From NCBI GenBank assembly GCA_036523795.1, contig DATDDN010000010.1:1-64000 (forward strand): a stretch of DNA of 64,000 bases, written 5' to 3'. Numbering within the stretch: the first letter of the stretch is position 1; each line of letters starts with the position of its first letter. This DNA is from 39-52-133 sp036523795 (lineage in GTDB: Bacteria > Pseudomonadota > Gammaproteobacteria > Burkholderiales > Gallionellaceae). The translations under genes were made by a program, and so were the position numbers. Shown in pieces: positions 1-8,556 of this stretch. The notes beneath the pieces are model-generated. The model saw only the letters and a program-made list of their open reading frames with translations. It searched no databases and was not told where the DNA came from.

Positions 1-246
1 GGCCTGGTGCTGCAGGATCGCGGCGTGCTGCGCGACCACCAGGTGGTGCACACCGCGCACGGCGAGGGCGAAATCACCAGCGGCAGCTTTTCCCCGACCT
101 TGAACAAATCCATTGCCATGGCGCGCCTGCCGGCCTCGGTACAGATCGGCGACAGCGTGCAGGTCGCCGTCCGCGATAAAATGCTGAACGCCACCGTAGT
201 GAAATACCCGTTCGTGCGCAATGGCAAGGCCGTTGTCAGCCTCTGA
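1..246 (+). CDS. gcvT: Aminomethyltransferase GcvT (T-protein), 3' end only
   Basis: The reading frame is open from base 1, so the gene begins left of the window; only the last 81 codons are present. The visible part is the C-terminal beta-barrel of the glycine cleavage T-protein, including the conserved 'GEITSGSFSP' segment and a closing 'VVKYPFVRNGKAV'. T-protein transfers the methylene of the aminomethyl-lipoyl H-protein to tetrahydrofolate and releases ammonia, in the cytoplasm. It is followed 79 bases later by gcvH and then gcvP, the usual T-H-P order, which supports the assignment. Confidence 0.93.
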   Translation, partial: GLVLQDRGVLRDHQVVHTAHGEGEITSGSFSPTLNKSIAMARLPASVQIGDSVQVAVRDKMLNATVVKYPFVRNGKAVVSL

Positions 247-325
247 TCATCAGCGAATGCGCGACTACCTCAGCAAGTAACTACTGACCAACTAGCAACG
301 TCTAACGACCAAACCGGAGAACAAC

Positions 326-715
326 ATGAGCAACCCCAGCGACCTGAAATACACCGCCTCCCACGAGTGGGTCAAGACCGAAGCCGACGGCACCATCACC
401 GTGGGCATCACCCAGCACGCGCAGGAGCTGCTGGGCGACATGGTGTTTGTCGAAGCGCCGACCGCCGGCCGCAAGCTGAAGGCCAAGGAAGAATGCGCCG
501 TGGTGGAATCGGTGAAGGCCGCTGCCGACGTGTACGCACCCGTGTCGGGCGAGGTCGTTGCCGCGAACGGCGAACTGGATTCCACTCCGGAAAAGATCAA
601 CAGCGACCCGTATGGCGCCTGGATCTTCAAGATGAAGCCGGACAACGCGGCGGATGTCGCCGCACTGCTGGATGCGGCTGCTTACCAGGCTGTTGTCGAC
701 AGCGAAGCGCATTAA
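326..715 (+). CDS. gcvH: Glycine cleavage system H protein
   Basis: A 129-residue protein of the normal H-protein length. It carries the aminomethyl group on a lipoyl arm between P-, T- and L-proteins. The lipoylation site is visible as 'VVESVKAAADVY', with Lys64 the modified residue, and 'HEWVK' near the N terminus is typical. The ATG at 326 has a GGAGA ribosome site six bases upstream. It lies between gcvT and gcvP; the 114-base gap to gcvP is filled by a large palindrome that could separate H and P expression. Confidence 0.97.
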   Translation: MSNPSDLKYTASHEWVKTEADGTITVGITQHAQELLGDMVFVEAPTAGRKLKAKEECAVVESVKAAADVYAPVSGEVVAANGELDSTPEKINSDPYGAWIFKMKPDNAADVAALLDAAAYQAVVDSEAH

Positions 716-721
716 GGACAT

Positions 722-812
722 GTAGGTTGGGTTAGCGGCTTTCTCGCGTAACCCGACACCCTATATTCCACGTTAACAAATTGTTGGGTTACGCGGCGCT
801 AACCCAACCTGC
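722..812 (+). repeat. Nested palindrome between gcvH and gcvP
   Basis: AGGTTGGGTTAGCG at 724-737 is a perfect inverse of CGCTAACCCAACCT at 797-810. Inside it CGCGTAACCC (745-754) pairs with GGGTTACGCG (786-795). The result is a long REP-like hairpin of about 90 bases inside the gcv operon. Such elements are often spread through proteobacterial intergenic regions; whether this one stabilises or attenuates the transcript cannot be told from sequence. A relative of its GGGTT/AACCC arms occurs in the hairpin at 4424-4447. Confidence 0.75.
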
Positions 813-829
813 CAACTTTCCCCTAGCCT

Positions 830-3685
830 ATGACAACCGACCAATTTGTGAATCGCCATAACGGCCCCAACGCGCAAGACGTGCAGGCGATGCTGGAAAA
901 GATCAATGCGCCCTCGCTCGACGCGCTGATCGAACAGACCGTCCCCGCCGCCATCCGCCTGCAAAAGCCGTTGAATCTGCCGGACGGCATGAGCGAGCAC
1001 GCGTTCCTGCAGCACCTGCGCGGCATCGCGGCGAAGAACAAGTTGTTCAAGAGCTATATCGGCCTCGGCTACTACGACACGGTGGTGCCGCCGGTGATCC
1101 AGCGCAACGTGCTGGAAAACCCGGGCTGGTACACCGCCTATACGCCCTACCAGGCAGAGATCGCACAGGGCCGCCTGGAAGCGCTGCTGAATTTCCAGAC
1201 CATGATCATCGACCTGACCGGCATGGAGATCGCCAACGCCTCGCTGCTGGACGAAGCCACCGCGGCCGCCGAAGCCATGACCATGTTGCACGGCCTGCGC
1301 TCGCGCGAGGATGCTGCCGCGGGCAAGAACAGTTTCTTCGTGTCGAACGAATGCTACCCGCAGACCATAGAGCTGCTGAAGACGCGCGCCAAGCCGCTCG
1401 GTATTGATCTCGTCATCGGCGACTTCCGGACACTGACGCTGAACAAGCAGCTGTACGGCGCGCTGCTGCAATACCCGACCGCCGACGGCACCGTGCATGA
1501 CTACGCCGACTTCGTGAAGCGCGCCAAGGAACATGGCATGACCATCGCGGTCGCCGCCGACATCCTCAGCCTGGTGCTGCTCACACCGCCCGGCGAATGG
1601 GGCGCCGACGTGGTGCTGGGGTCGACGCAGCGCTTTGGCGTGCCCATGGGCTACGGCGGCCCGCACGCCGCCTATTTCGCCTGCCGCGATGCGCACAAGC
1701 GCTCGATGCCCGGCCGCATCATCGGCGTGTCGGTGGACGCCGAAGGCAACCCCGCACTGCGCATGGCGCTGCAGACGCGCGAGCAGCACATACGCCGCGA
1801 GAAGGCCACTTCCAACATCTGTACCGCGCAGGCGCTGCTGGCCATCATGGCCTCGATGTACGCGGTGTATCACGGCGCGGAAGGCCTGCGCGGCATCGCA
1901 GCACAGGTGCATCGTTCCGCCGCCTTGCTGGCGAGCGAGCTGACGAAGCTGGGCTATAAATTGGCTGAGGGCGTGTTCTTCGACACCATCAAGCTGATGC
2001 ACACCGACAACGTGAAGGTGCATGCGCTGGCCGAGGCGGCACAGATCAACTTCCGCTATACCGTCGACGGCCTGAGCATCTCGCTCGACCAGACCACTTC
2101 GGTCGACGACCTCAACGCCATCCTCGCCGTGTTCGCGCAGAAGGCCGGCAAGACGCCCCCCGTGCTCACCGCAGCACAGGTCTCTGCGCAGGCGCTGCTC
2201 GTCAAGCCACGCCAGTCGGCCATCCTGAGCCACCCGGTGTTCAGCAGCCATCACTCCGAGACCGAGATGATGCGTTACATCAAGCGCCTGGAGAATAAGG
2301 ACCTGTCGCTGACGCACTCGATGATCTCGCTCGGCTCCTGCACCATGAAACTGAATGCTGCGTCCGAGATGCTGGCGCTGACCTGGCCCGCCTTCGCCAA
2401 CCTGCATCCCTTCGTGCCGCTTGAACAGGCCGAGGGTTACCAGGAAGTGATCGCCGGGCTCGATGCAGCCCTGTCCGAGATCACCGGCTTCGCGCAGATG
2501 AGCTTCCAGCCCAACAGCGGCGCCTCCGGCGAGTACGCCGGCCTGCTGGTGATCCAGGCCTATCACCGTTCGCGCGGCGAAGGCCAGCGCAACGTGGTGC
2601 TCATCCCCTCCTCCGCGCACGGCACCAACCCGGCCAGCGCGGCGATGTGCGGCATGCACATCGTGGTGGTGAAATGCGACAGCAAGGGCAACATCGACGT
2701 GGACGACCTGCGCGCCAAGGCGGAAGAGCACAAGGCCGACCTGTCCTGCCTGATGGTGACCTACCCCAGCACGCACGGTGTGTATGAGGAATCGATCCGC
2801 GACATCACCTCTATCATTCATGCCAACGGCGGCCAGGTGTACATGGACGGCGCCAACATGAATGCGCAGGTGGGCCTCACCAGCCCCGGCAACATCGGCG
2901 CCGACGTGTGCCACCTCAACCTGCACAAGACCTTCGCCATCCCGCACGGCGGCGGCGGACCGGGCGCCGGCCCCATCGGCGTTGCACAACACCTGACCCC
3001 ATTCCTGCCCTCGCACCCGCTAGTGAAGGTCGGCGGCGCGCAGGGCATCCATGCGGTGTCCGCGGCACCCTACGGCAGCGCGCTGATCCTGCTGATCTCC
3101 TACGGCTACATCAAGATGATGGGCGGCAAGGGGCTCACCGAGGCGACGAAGATGGCAATCCTGAATGCCAACTACATCAAGGAACGCCTGGCGGATCATT
3201 ACGCCACGCTTTACAGCGGCAGCAACGGCCGTTGTGCGCACGAGATGATCCTCGATTGTCGCGACTGGAAGAAAGACGGCGTGGAAGTGGCGGACATCGC
3301 CAAGCGCCTGATGGATTTCGGCTTCCATGCACCGACCACTTCCTTCCCGGTGGTGGACACTCTGATGGTGGAGCCGACCGAGAGCGAATCCAAGGCCGAG
3401 CTGGATCGTTTCTGCGATGCCATGATCGCCATCCGCAAGGAAATCGACGAGGTGGTCTCCGGCCGCGCGGACAAGAAGGACAACATCCTCAAGCACGCGC
3501 CGCATACCGCGAAGCTGCTCTGCGCCAACGAGTGGCAGCGCCCTTACTCGCGCGAACAGGCTGCCTTCCCGTTGCCCTGGGTGCGCGAGAACAAGTTCTG
3601 GCCGGCCGTGGCAAGGGTGGACAACGTGTACGGCGACAAGCACCTGGTCTGCTCCTGCCTGCCGATCGAGGCGTACGCCGAATAG
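830..3685 (+). CDS. gcvP: Glycine dehydrogenase (decarboxylating), P-protein
   Basis: A 951-residue single-chain P-protein, close to the usual length of about 950-960, rather than the split two-subunit form. It decarboxylates glycine with PLP and passes the aminomethyl group to the H-protein lipoyl arm. N- and C-terminal aminotransferase-like halves are both complete. The PLP lysine is Lys700 in 'LNLHKTFAIPHGGGGPG', followed by the glycine-rich loop. 'NICTAQALLA' and 'SCTMKLNA' are family-typical. The ATG at 830 is the start; its N-terminal residues match the family. Third gene of the gcvTHP operon. Confidence 0.97.
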   Translation: MTTDQFVNRHNGPNAQDVQAMLEKINAPSLDALIEQTVPAAIRLQKPLNLPDGMSEHAFLQHLRGIAAKNKLFKSYIGLGYYDTVVPPVIQRNVLENPGWYTAYTPYQAEIAQGRLEALLNFQTMIIDLTGMEIANASLLDEATAAAEAMTMLHGLRSREDAAAGKNSFFVSNECYPQTIELLKTRAKPLGIDLVIGDFRTLTLNKQLYGALLQYPTADGTVHDYADFVKRAKEHGMTIAVAADILSLVLLTPPGEWGADVVLGSTQRFGVPMGYGGPHAAYFACRDAHKRSMPGRIIGVSVDAEGNPALRMALQTREQHIRREKATSNICTAQALLAIMASMYAVYHGAEGLRGIAAQVHRSAALLASELTKLGYKLAEGVFFDTIKLMHTDNVKVHALAEAAQINFRYTVDGLSISLDQTTSVDDLNAILAVFAQKAGKTPPVLTAAQVSAQALLVKPRQSAILSHPVFSSHHSETEMMRYIKRLENKDLSLTHSMISLGSCTMKLNAASEMLALTWPAFANLHPFVPLEQAEGYQEVIAGLDAALSEITGFAQMSFQPNSGASGEYAGLLVIQAYHRSRGEGQRNVVLIPSSAHGTNPASAAMCGMHIVVVKCDSKGNIDVDDLRAKAEEHKADLSCLMVTYPSTHGVYEESIRDITSIIHANGGQVYMDGANMNAQVGLTSPGNIGADVCHLNLHKTFAIPHGGGGPGAGPIGVAQHLTPFLPSHPLVKVGGAQGIHAVSAAPYGSALILLISYGYIKMMGGKGLTEATKMAILNANYIKERLADHYATLYSGSNGRCAHEMILDCRDWKKDGVEVADIAKRLMDFGFHAPTTSFPVVDTLMVEPTESESKAELDRFCDAMIAIRKEIDEVVSGRADKKDNILKHAPHTAKLLCANEWQRPYSREQAAFPLPWVRENKFWPAVARVDNVYGDKHLVCSCLPIEAYAE

Positions 3686-3830
3686 CCTGATCGCACGAGG
3701 AATCGCGCTCCTGCATCCGTCGCAACACACCGCAGGAGCCCGATTTACCTCGCAGAGGTTCTTGCACCCTTCGGGTGTCGGGCGATGCTTCTCCGCAAAC
3801 CTCCCGGTTCATCGCGCAATTAATTGCGCT
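3686..3830 (+). repeat. Dispersed intergenic repeat, copy A
   Basis: The core 3741-3786 (CGATTTACCTCGCAGAGG... ending GTGTCGGGCGAT) recurs with three mismatches in 46 bases at 17021-17066, and a degenerate relative lies at about 40039-40103. The flanking text (gaggaatcgcgctcctgcat... and ...cgcgcaattaattgcgctt) is also partly shared. The element sits just after gcvP, mirroring copies B and C, which also lie just beyond gene ends. Confidence 0.7.
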
Positions 3831-3916
3831 TCCTGCGCGTTCGTTCATGACAGACTGCACCGACGCTGTCACAATAACGCAGCACATGTTCTTCAGAAAA
3901 TTCCCGGAGTTTGATT

Positions 3917-4285
3917 GTGGAGAGTCCGCATAAAGGCAAGACCGGCTTGCGACGTATATGGAATGCCTTTGGCTATTCGCTGGCCGGCCTGCGCGCCGCC
4001 TACCGACACGAGGATGCATTCCGTCAGGAAACCCACCTCGCCATCCTGCTCATCCCGCTCGCGCTGTGGCTGCCTGCCACGCACATCGGCAAGGCCTTGA
4101 TGGTGGGCAGCGTGCTGCTGGTGATCATCGTCGAGCTGATCAATTCGGCCATTGAAGCCACCGTGGACCGCATCTCGCTGGAGCACCACAGTCTGGCCAA
4201 GCGTGCCAAGGATATCGGCAGCGCCGCCGTGCTGGTGAGCCTGCTCAATGTGCTGGCCACCTGGGCGCTGGTGTTGATCCCCTAG
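3917..4285 (+). CDS. dgkA: Diacylglycerol kinase DgkA
   Basis: About 122 residues, the normal size for prokaryotic DgkA, an inner-membrane trimeric enzyme that phosphorylates diacylglycerol to phosphatidate during phospholipid recycling. The signature 'GLRAAYRHEDAFRQE' and 'VELINSAIEATVDRI', 'KRAKDIGSAAV' are all present, covering the catalytic Glu and metal-binding residues; three membrane helices are evident. I chose the GTG at 3917 because GGAG at 3906-3909 is seven bases away; a TTG at 3911 in the same frame lies too close to that site. It is monocistronic between two repeat-rich gaps. Confidence 0.93.
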   Translation: MESPHKGKTGLRRIWNAFGYSLAGLRAAYRHEDAFRQETHLAILLIPLALWLPATHIGKALMVGSVLLVIIVELINSAIEATVDRISLEHHSLAKRAKDIGSAAVLVSLLNVLATWALVLIP

Positions 4286-4346
4286 AACCACGCAGGACTG
4301 GCCACACCCGGCGGATAGAGTAAACAACTAGCGGGTGAACCTCGGT

Positions 4347-4407
4347 GGTAGGGCGGGTCATACCCGCCGCTAATTCATCGCGCGAGGCGGGTGTGACCCG
4401 CCCTACC
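4347..4407 (+). repeat. Large inverted repeat downstream of dgkA
   Basis: Bases 4347-4368 (GGTAGGGCGGGTCATACCCG...) and 4386-4407 (...TGTGACCCGCCCTACC) are inverse copies with one mismatch in 22, and each arm is itself nearly palindromic. This is the layout of a REP pair. It may end dgkA transcripts, but there is no T-run to make it a clear terminator. Confidence 0.75.
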
Positions 4408-4423
4408 GCACTTGAGCATGCAT

Positions 4424-4447
4424 GTCGGGTTGGCAGCGCAACCCGAC
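4424..4447 (+). repeat. Short perfect hairpin
   Basis: GTCGGGTTG (4424-4432) pairs with CAACCCGAC (4439-4447) around a six-base loop. It lies just upstream of the predicted promoter of the PfkB kinase gene and shares its arm sequence with the gcvH-gcvP palindrome. Confidence 0.6.
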
Positions 4448-4464
4448 GTGCACACGTAGCGTTC

Positions 4465-4492
4465 CTGACCGCACCGACGCTGCTGCTATAAT
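4465..4492 (+). promoter_or_regulatory. Probable sigma-70 promoter of the PfkB kinase gene
   Basis: A perfect TATAAT lies at 4487-4492, preceded after 16 bases by CTGACC (4465-4470), four of six matches to the -35 consensus. It lies 28 bases upstream of the ATG at 4521. Confidence 0.5.
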
Positions 4493-4520
4493 CGCGCATC
4501 CCATTTGCCAGGTGACGGTT

Positions 4521-5459
4521 ATGAAAGCTCTGATCTGCGGTTCCATGGCGTATGACACCATCATGGTGTTTCACGACCACTTCAAGAAACACATCCTGCC
4601 CGAGCAGATTCATATCCTGAACGTGGCCTTCCTGGTGCCGGAGATGCGCCGCGAGTATGGCGGCTGCGCCGGCAACATCGCCTACAACCTGCAGCTGCTG
4701 GGCGGCTCTCCACTGATCATGGCCACCGTGGGCGACGATTTCGCACCCTACGCCCATCGCCTGGAAAAACTCGGCATCCCGCAGCAGCACCTGCGCACCA
4801 TTCCCGGCGCCTTTACCGGCCAGGCCTTCATCACCACCGATCTGGACGACAACCAGATCACCGCCTTCCATCCCGGCGCGATGAGCATGTCGCACCTCAA
4901 CCATGTATCCGAGGCAAAGGACGTGAGCATAGGCATCGTTTCGCCGGACGGACGCGACGGCATGATCCAGCACGCGGAAGAGTTTGCGGCGGCCGGTATC
5001 CCCTTCGTGTTCGATCCGGGCCAGGGCATGCCCATGTTCAGCGGCGAGGAACTGAACCGCTTCATCGAGCAGGCCGATTACGTGACGGTGAACGATTACG
5101 AAGCCAAGCTGCTGCAGGAAAAGACCGGTCGCACGCTGGAAGGCATCGCCAAGTCGGTGCGCGCGCTGATCGTCACGCTGGGCGCGGACGGCTCGCTGAT
5201 CTACACCGGCGGCAGGCAGATCGCGATCCCCACGCCCAAGCCTGAAGCCGTGATCGACCCCACCGGCTGCGGCGACGCCTACCGCGCCGGCCTGCTGTAT
5301 GGCATCCAGCGCGAATGGGACTGGGAGACCACCGGCCGCCTGGCCTCGATGATGGGGTCGCTCAAGATCGCCAACCGCGGCGGACAGAACCACAAGCCGA
5401 TGCGGCAGGAGCTGATGGATATGTACCACAGCCATTTCGGCAAGCGCATCAGCCTGTAG
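4521..5459 (+). CDS. PfkB-family sugar/nucleoside kinase
   Basis: 312 residues in a ribokinase-like fold. The second PfkB signature is visible as 'DPTGCGDAYRAGLLYG', with the catalytic Asp in GCGD and the anion-hole glycines; 'GGCAGNIAYNLQLLGG' is the substrate-side glycine motif. It transfers the gamma-phosphate of ATP to a sugar or nucleoside hydroxyl in the cytosol. The substrate cannot be named; adenosine-kinase-like members are common in this family. The ATG at 4521 is preferred over upstream in-frame codons because the family N terminus begins here and a promoter lies just ahead. Monocistronic or leading into the next gene after 45 bases. Confidence 0.88.
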   Translation: MKALICGSMAYDTIMVFHDHFKKHILPEQIHILNVAFLVPEMRREYGGCAGNIAYNLQLLGGSPLIMATVGDDFAPYAHRLEKLGIPQQHLRTIPGAFTGQAFITTDLDDNQITAFHPGAMSMSHLNHVSEAKDVSIGIVSPDGRDGMIQHAEEFAAAGIPFVFDPGQGMPMFSGEELNRFIEQADYVTVNDYEAKLLQEKTGRTLEGIAKSVRALIVTLGADGSLIYTGGRQIAIPTPKPEAVIDPTGCGDAYRAGLLYGIQREWDWETTGRLASMMGSLKIANRGGQNHKPMRQELMDMYHSHFGKRISL

Positions 5460-5504
5460 CAACCGCCCCGCCCGGCTTGCCGCATATACAGCGAGGGGAA
5501 TGCA

Positions 5505-7406
5505 TTGAGCGCAATACATCCCGGCCAGTTAGCCTTCTTTGCCCAGCATGCGCCATTCGACCGCATGGAGCGCGAACACCTGCTGTGGATGCTGGAGCGC
5601 ATGAGTCTGGGCTATTACGCCGAGGGTGAGGTGATCGTTTCGCCGGAGCAGGGTGCGGTGGACCGCTTTCTCGTCATCAAGCAGGGCATGGTGCACGGCG
5701 AGCAGAACGTCGCCCACGCTGCCGAAGCGGACACCTGGCTGGAGCTGGCGGAAGGTGAATGCTTCCCGCTGGGCGCGCTGCTCGCCAGCCGCCCTGTGGC
5801 GAGCGTGTACCGTGCCGGCGGCGACACCTTCTGCTATGAGCTGCCCGCGGCCGATTTCCAGCAGCTGATCGGAACCAGTGCCGCCTTCCGCGATTTCTGC
5901 ACGCGGCGCATCGCCAACCTGCTGGAACAATCCAAGCAGGTCATTCAGGCGCAGTACAGCCATTCCAGCATTGAACAGCAATCCCTGGCCAGTCCGCTGT
6001 CGGCCATCATCCGCCGCGCGCCGGTGACCTGCTCTCCCGACACCAGCGTGCGGCAGGCGCTGGAGGTGATGCGCGAACAGCGCGTCGGCTCGATGCTCGC
6101 GGCTGACCAGGACGGCCGCCCGCTCGGCATCCTGACCTTGCACGACGTGCTGGATCGCGTCGCCATACCGCAGATCGATCTTGAGCAGCCGGTCATCGAG
6201 GTGATGAGCCGTGACCTGTCCGTGCTGCCGCCGCAGGCACTGGCACACGAGGCGGCGCTGATGATGGCCAAGCGCGGCTTCCGTCACGTGCTGGTGGTGG
6301 AAAACGGGCGCCTGCTCGGCCTGGTGTCGGAGAAGGACTTGTTCGCCCTGCAGCGCATCGGCCTGCGCCAGATCGGCTCCAGCATCCGCCATGCGGACAC
6401 GCCGCAGGTGCTGCAGCAGTGCGCCGCCGACATCCGCAGGATGGCGCACAACATGATGGCGCAGGGCGTGGCGCCGGAACAGCTGACTCAGTTTGTCTCG
6501 ACCTTCAATGACCTGCTCACCGCGCGCGTGGTGGAACTGGAATGCGCGGCCGGCGGGCTGGCCGGCTCGCCACTTCAGGAGGGACTGTGCTGGATGGCGC
6601 TGGGTTCCGAGGGGCGCTTCGAGCAGACGCTGAACACAGACCAGGACAATGCGATCATCTTTGCCGTGCCCGAAGGCATGACGCCGGATCAGGTGCGCGC
6701 GACACTGCTGCCTGTCGCGAAGCGCATCAACGACACGCTGGCGCTGTGCGGCTTCCCCTTGTGCAAGGGCGAGATCATGGCGAGCAACCCCAAGTGGTGC
6801 CTGTCGCTGGAAGAGTGGAAGCGGGCTTTCTCGGCATGGATCAGCGCCGGTTCGCCAGAGGCCTTGCTGCACGCCACCATCTTCTTCGATTTCCGCGCGG
6901 TCTACGGCGCGGATCACCTGGCCGCCGACCTGCGCAACTGGCTGGCGCACGTCGCCAGCGACAATAGCCGCTTCCTGCACCTGATGGCTGAGAATGCGCT
7001 GCGCAACCGCCCGCCATTGGGCGTGGTGCGCGACTTCGTGGTGGGCAAGGAGAAGACGCTGGACCTCAAGCTGAACGGCATTACGCCGTTCGTGGATGCG
7101 GCGCGCATCTTCAGTCTGGCCGCCGGCGTGACGCAGACGAATACCATCCAGCGTCTGCGCCAGAGCGCAGAGAAGATGAACCTGCATGTCTCCGAGATCG
7201 ACGCCTGGGTCGATGCGCTGCTGTTCATCCAGGTGCTGCGCCTGCGCCATCACGATGAAGCCATGGCGCAGGCGGGGGGCGAGGTCGCGCTGGACAACCG
7301 GATAGATCCGGAGAATCTGAACGAGCTCGACAGGCGCATCCTGAAAGAGGCGTTCCGTCAGGCGCGCAAGTTGCAGGCGCGCCTGGCGCTGGAGTATCAC
7401 CTGTGA
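5505..7406 (+). CDS. cNMP-binding/CBS/DUF294 nucleotidyltransferase-like signalling protein
   Basis: 633 residues with four modules: a cyclic-nucleotide-binding-like domain (about 10-125), a CBS pair (about 167-285), a DUF294 nucleotidyltransferase-like domain starting near 363 with 'ALGSEGRFEQTLNTDQDNA' (GSxGR and DxD-type metal residues), and the DUF294 C-terminal helical domain. The family is thought to sense nucleotides and modify a partner; no substrate is proven. The start is TTG at 5505, supported by GAGGGG seven bases upstream; the nearby ATG at 5500 is out of frame. It overlaps the exonuclease gene by GTGA, so the two are translationally coupled. Confidence 0.87.
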   Translation: MSAIHPGQLAFFAQHAPFDRMEREHLLWMLERMSLGYYAEGEVIVSPEQGAVDRFLVIKQGMVHGEQNVAHAAEADTWLELAEGECFPLGALLASRPVASVYRAGGDTFCYELPAADFQQLIGTSAAFRDFCTRRIANLLEQSKQVIQAQYSHSSIEQQSLASPLSAIIRRAPVTCSPDTSVRQALEVMREQRVGSMLAADQDGRPLGILTLHDVLDRVAIPQIDLEQPVIEVMSRDLSVLPPQALAHEAALMMAKRGFRHVLVVENGRLLGLVSEKDLFALQRIGLRQIGSSIRHADTPQVLQQCAADIRRMAHNMMAQGVAPEQLTQFVSTFNDLLTARVVELECAAGGLAGSPLQEGLCWMALGSEGRFEQTLNTDQDNAIIFAVPEGMTPDQVRATLLPVAKRINDTLALCGFPLCKGEIMASNPKWCLSLEEWKRAFSAWISAGSPEALLHATIFFDFRAVYGADHLAADLRNWLAHVASDNSRFLHLMAENALRNRPPLGVVRDFVVGKEKTLDLKLNGITPFVDAARIFSLAAGVTQTNTIQRLRQSAEKMNLHVSEIDAWVDALLFIQVLRLRHHDEAMAQAGGEVALDNRIDPENLNELDRRILKEAFRQARKLQARLALEYHL

Positions 7407-8110
7407 AGGACAGGCTGGCGCGCTGGCTGGGGCGCAGGCCGAAACTCGCCCTCGCGCAGCAGCAGCGTCTGGCCGCCTGGACGGCAATGCCCGGCGCGGA
7501 TCTGACATCTGCAGTGAGCGAGTCACGCTGCGTGATAGTGGATGTGGAGACCAGCGGGCTGAACCTGATGGAGGACAAGCTGATCTCCATCGGCGCCGTC
7601 GCGCTGGTCAACGGCAAGATCGCGCTGGGCGACAGCTTCTACGTGGTGCTGCAGCAACACTCCGCCAGCGACAGGGACAACATCCTGCTGCACGGCATCG
7701 GCACAGCGGCGCAACTGGAGGGCGTCGCGCCGGCCGAGGCCTTGCTGGCCTTTCTCGACTATCTGGGCAAGGCGCCCCTCATCGCCTTCCATGTGACTTT
7801 CGACGAGACCATGATCCGGCGTGCCCTGCGCGAGCACCTTGGATTTTCATTCAGGCATCCATGGCTGGATCTGGCCTATGTGATGCCGGGCCTGAATCCG
7901 CCGCTGGCGCAGAAATACCGCGCGCTGGACGACTGGATCGCCCATTTCGGCATACACATCGACGTTCGCCATAACGCGCTGGCGGATGCGCTGGCCACTG
8001 CGCAACTGTTTCAGGTCGCCATGGTCCAGGCAGGCAGGAAAAACATCACCGATCTGGCCGGCCTGCGCGATCTGGAAAAGGCCCAGCGCTGGGTAGACAG
8101 CGTAAGCTGA
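7403..8110 (+). CDS. DEDDh 3'-5' exonuclease (DnaQ/PolC-type)
   Basis: 235 residues. All five catalytic positions are visible: Asp47 and Glu49 in 'VDVETSG', Asp134 in 'FHVTFDE', and His190/Asp195 in 'HNALADALATAQ'. This matches DNA polymerase III epsilon-like exonucleases, but the protein lacks a polymerase-binding tail and is probably a stand-alone nuclease. Its GTG start overlaps the stop of the DUF294 gene (GTGA). The same pair is often found beside acetate/ActP-type symporters, as here. The true substrate is unknown. Confidence 0.85.
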   Translation: MKDRLARWLGRRPKLALAQQQRLAAWTAMPGADLTSAVSESRCVIVDVETSGLNLMEDKLISIGAVALVNGKIALGDSFYVVLQQHSASDRDNILLHGIGTAAQLEGVAPAEALLAFLDYLGKAPLIAFHVTFDETMIRRALREHLGFSFRHPWLDLAYVMPGLNPPLAQKYRALDDWIAHFGIHIDVRHNALADALATAQLFQVAMVQAGRKNITDLAGLRDLEKAQRWVDSVS

Positions 8111-8117
8111 ATGTAAG
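8102..8117 (+). promoter_or_regulatory. Candidate response-regulator site: GTAAG direct repeat
   Basis: GTAAG at 8102-8106 and 8113-8117 are spaced 11 bases start-to-start, one helical turn. The same arrangement (GTGTAAG twice, 11 bases apart) occurs at 12950-12967 upstream of the second symporter operon and next to the response-regulator gene. OmpR-family regulators commonly bind such direct repeats. The first half-site overlaps the last codons of the exonuclease gene. Confidence 0.4.
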
Positions 8118-8171
8118 GTTTCTGACGTACCCTCATTGTCTGCAGTAACGAGTGGGTCGGTGTTTTCACAC

Positions 8172-8196
8172 CTGGCCCGTGTCTGTCCCGGGCCAG
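8172..8196 (+). repeat. Hairpin in the leader of the DUF485-symporter operon
   Basis: CTGGCCCG (8172-8179) pairs with CGGGCCAG (8189-8196) over a nine-base loop. It lies 40 bases before the DUF485 start codon, after the exonuclease stop. There is no T-run, so a leader structure or weak terminator is possible. Confidence 0.5.
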
Positions 8197-8236
8197 CGCA
8201 GTCGCGGCTGACCCTACTGACTGGAGGGAGCGAATT

Positions 8237-8554
8237 ATGTCTCATCAAAATATAAATTGGGCGGCGATTGACGCCAACCCAAAGTTTCAGGCTCTGCACC
8301 GCAAGAAAACCACGTTCCTGTGGGGCCTGATGATCTTCTCGACCATCTTCTATTTCCTGCTGCCCATAGGCGCGGCCTACTACCAGAGTCTGTTCAAGAT
8401 CAAGGTATGGGGCGTCGTCAACTTCGGCATCCTGTTTGCACTGTCCGAGTTCGTCGTGGCCTGGGTAATCGCCTTCGTGTATTCGAAGAGGGCCAATGCC
8501 CAGTTCGATGCGATGGCGCAAGAGATCATCAACGACGTCAAAGCGGGGGCATAA
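8237..8554 (+). CDS. DUF485 small membrane protein (YjcH-like)
   Basis: 105 residues with two membrane helices (about 28-50 and 60-85) after a charged N-terminal segment. DUF485 proteins are encoded next to ActP acetate/solute symporters and are presumed accessory subunits; the exact role is not established. A strong CTGGAGGGA ribosome site precedes the ATG at 8237. The symporter gene starts two bases after its stop, so the two genes form an operon. Confidence 0.88.
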   Translation: MSHQNINWAAIDANPKFQALHRKKTTFLWGLMIFSTIFYFLLPIGAAYYQSLFKIKVWGVVNFGILFALSEFVVAWVIAFVYSKRANAQFDAMAQEIINDVKAGA

Positions 8555-8556
8555 CG

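Noticed and set aside
773..3016. A 747-codon open frame antisense to gcvP
   Set aside because: It lies wholly opposite a certain gene, its product is a His/Gln/Arg-rich string without any domain, and it is explained by high GC third positions.
8320..8556. Longer N terminus for the ActP-like symporter
   Set aside because: This stretch is the DUF485 gene in another frame; the true start at 8557 gives a signal-like peptide.
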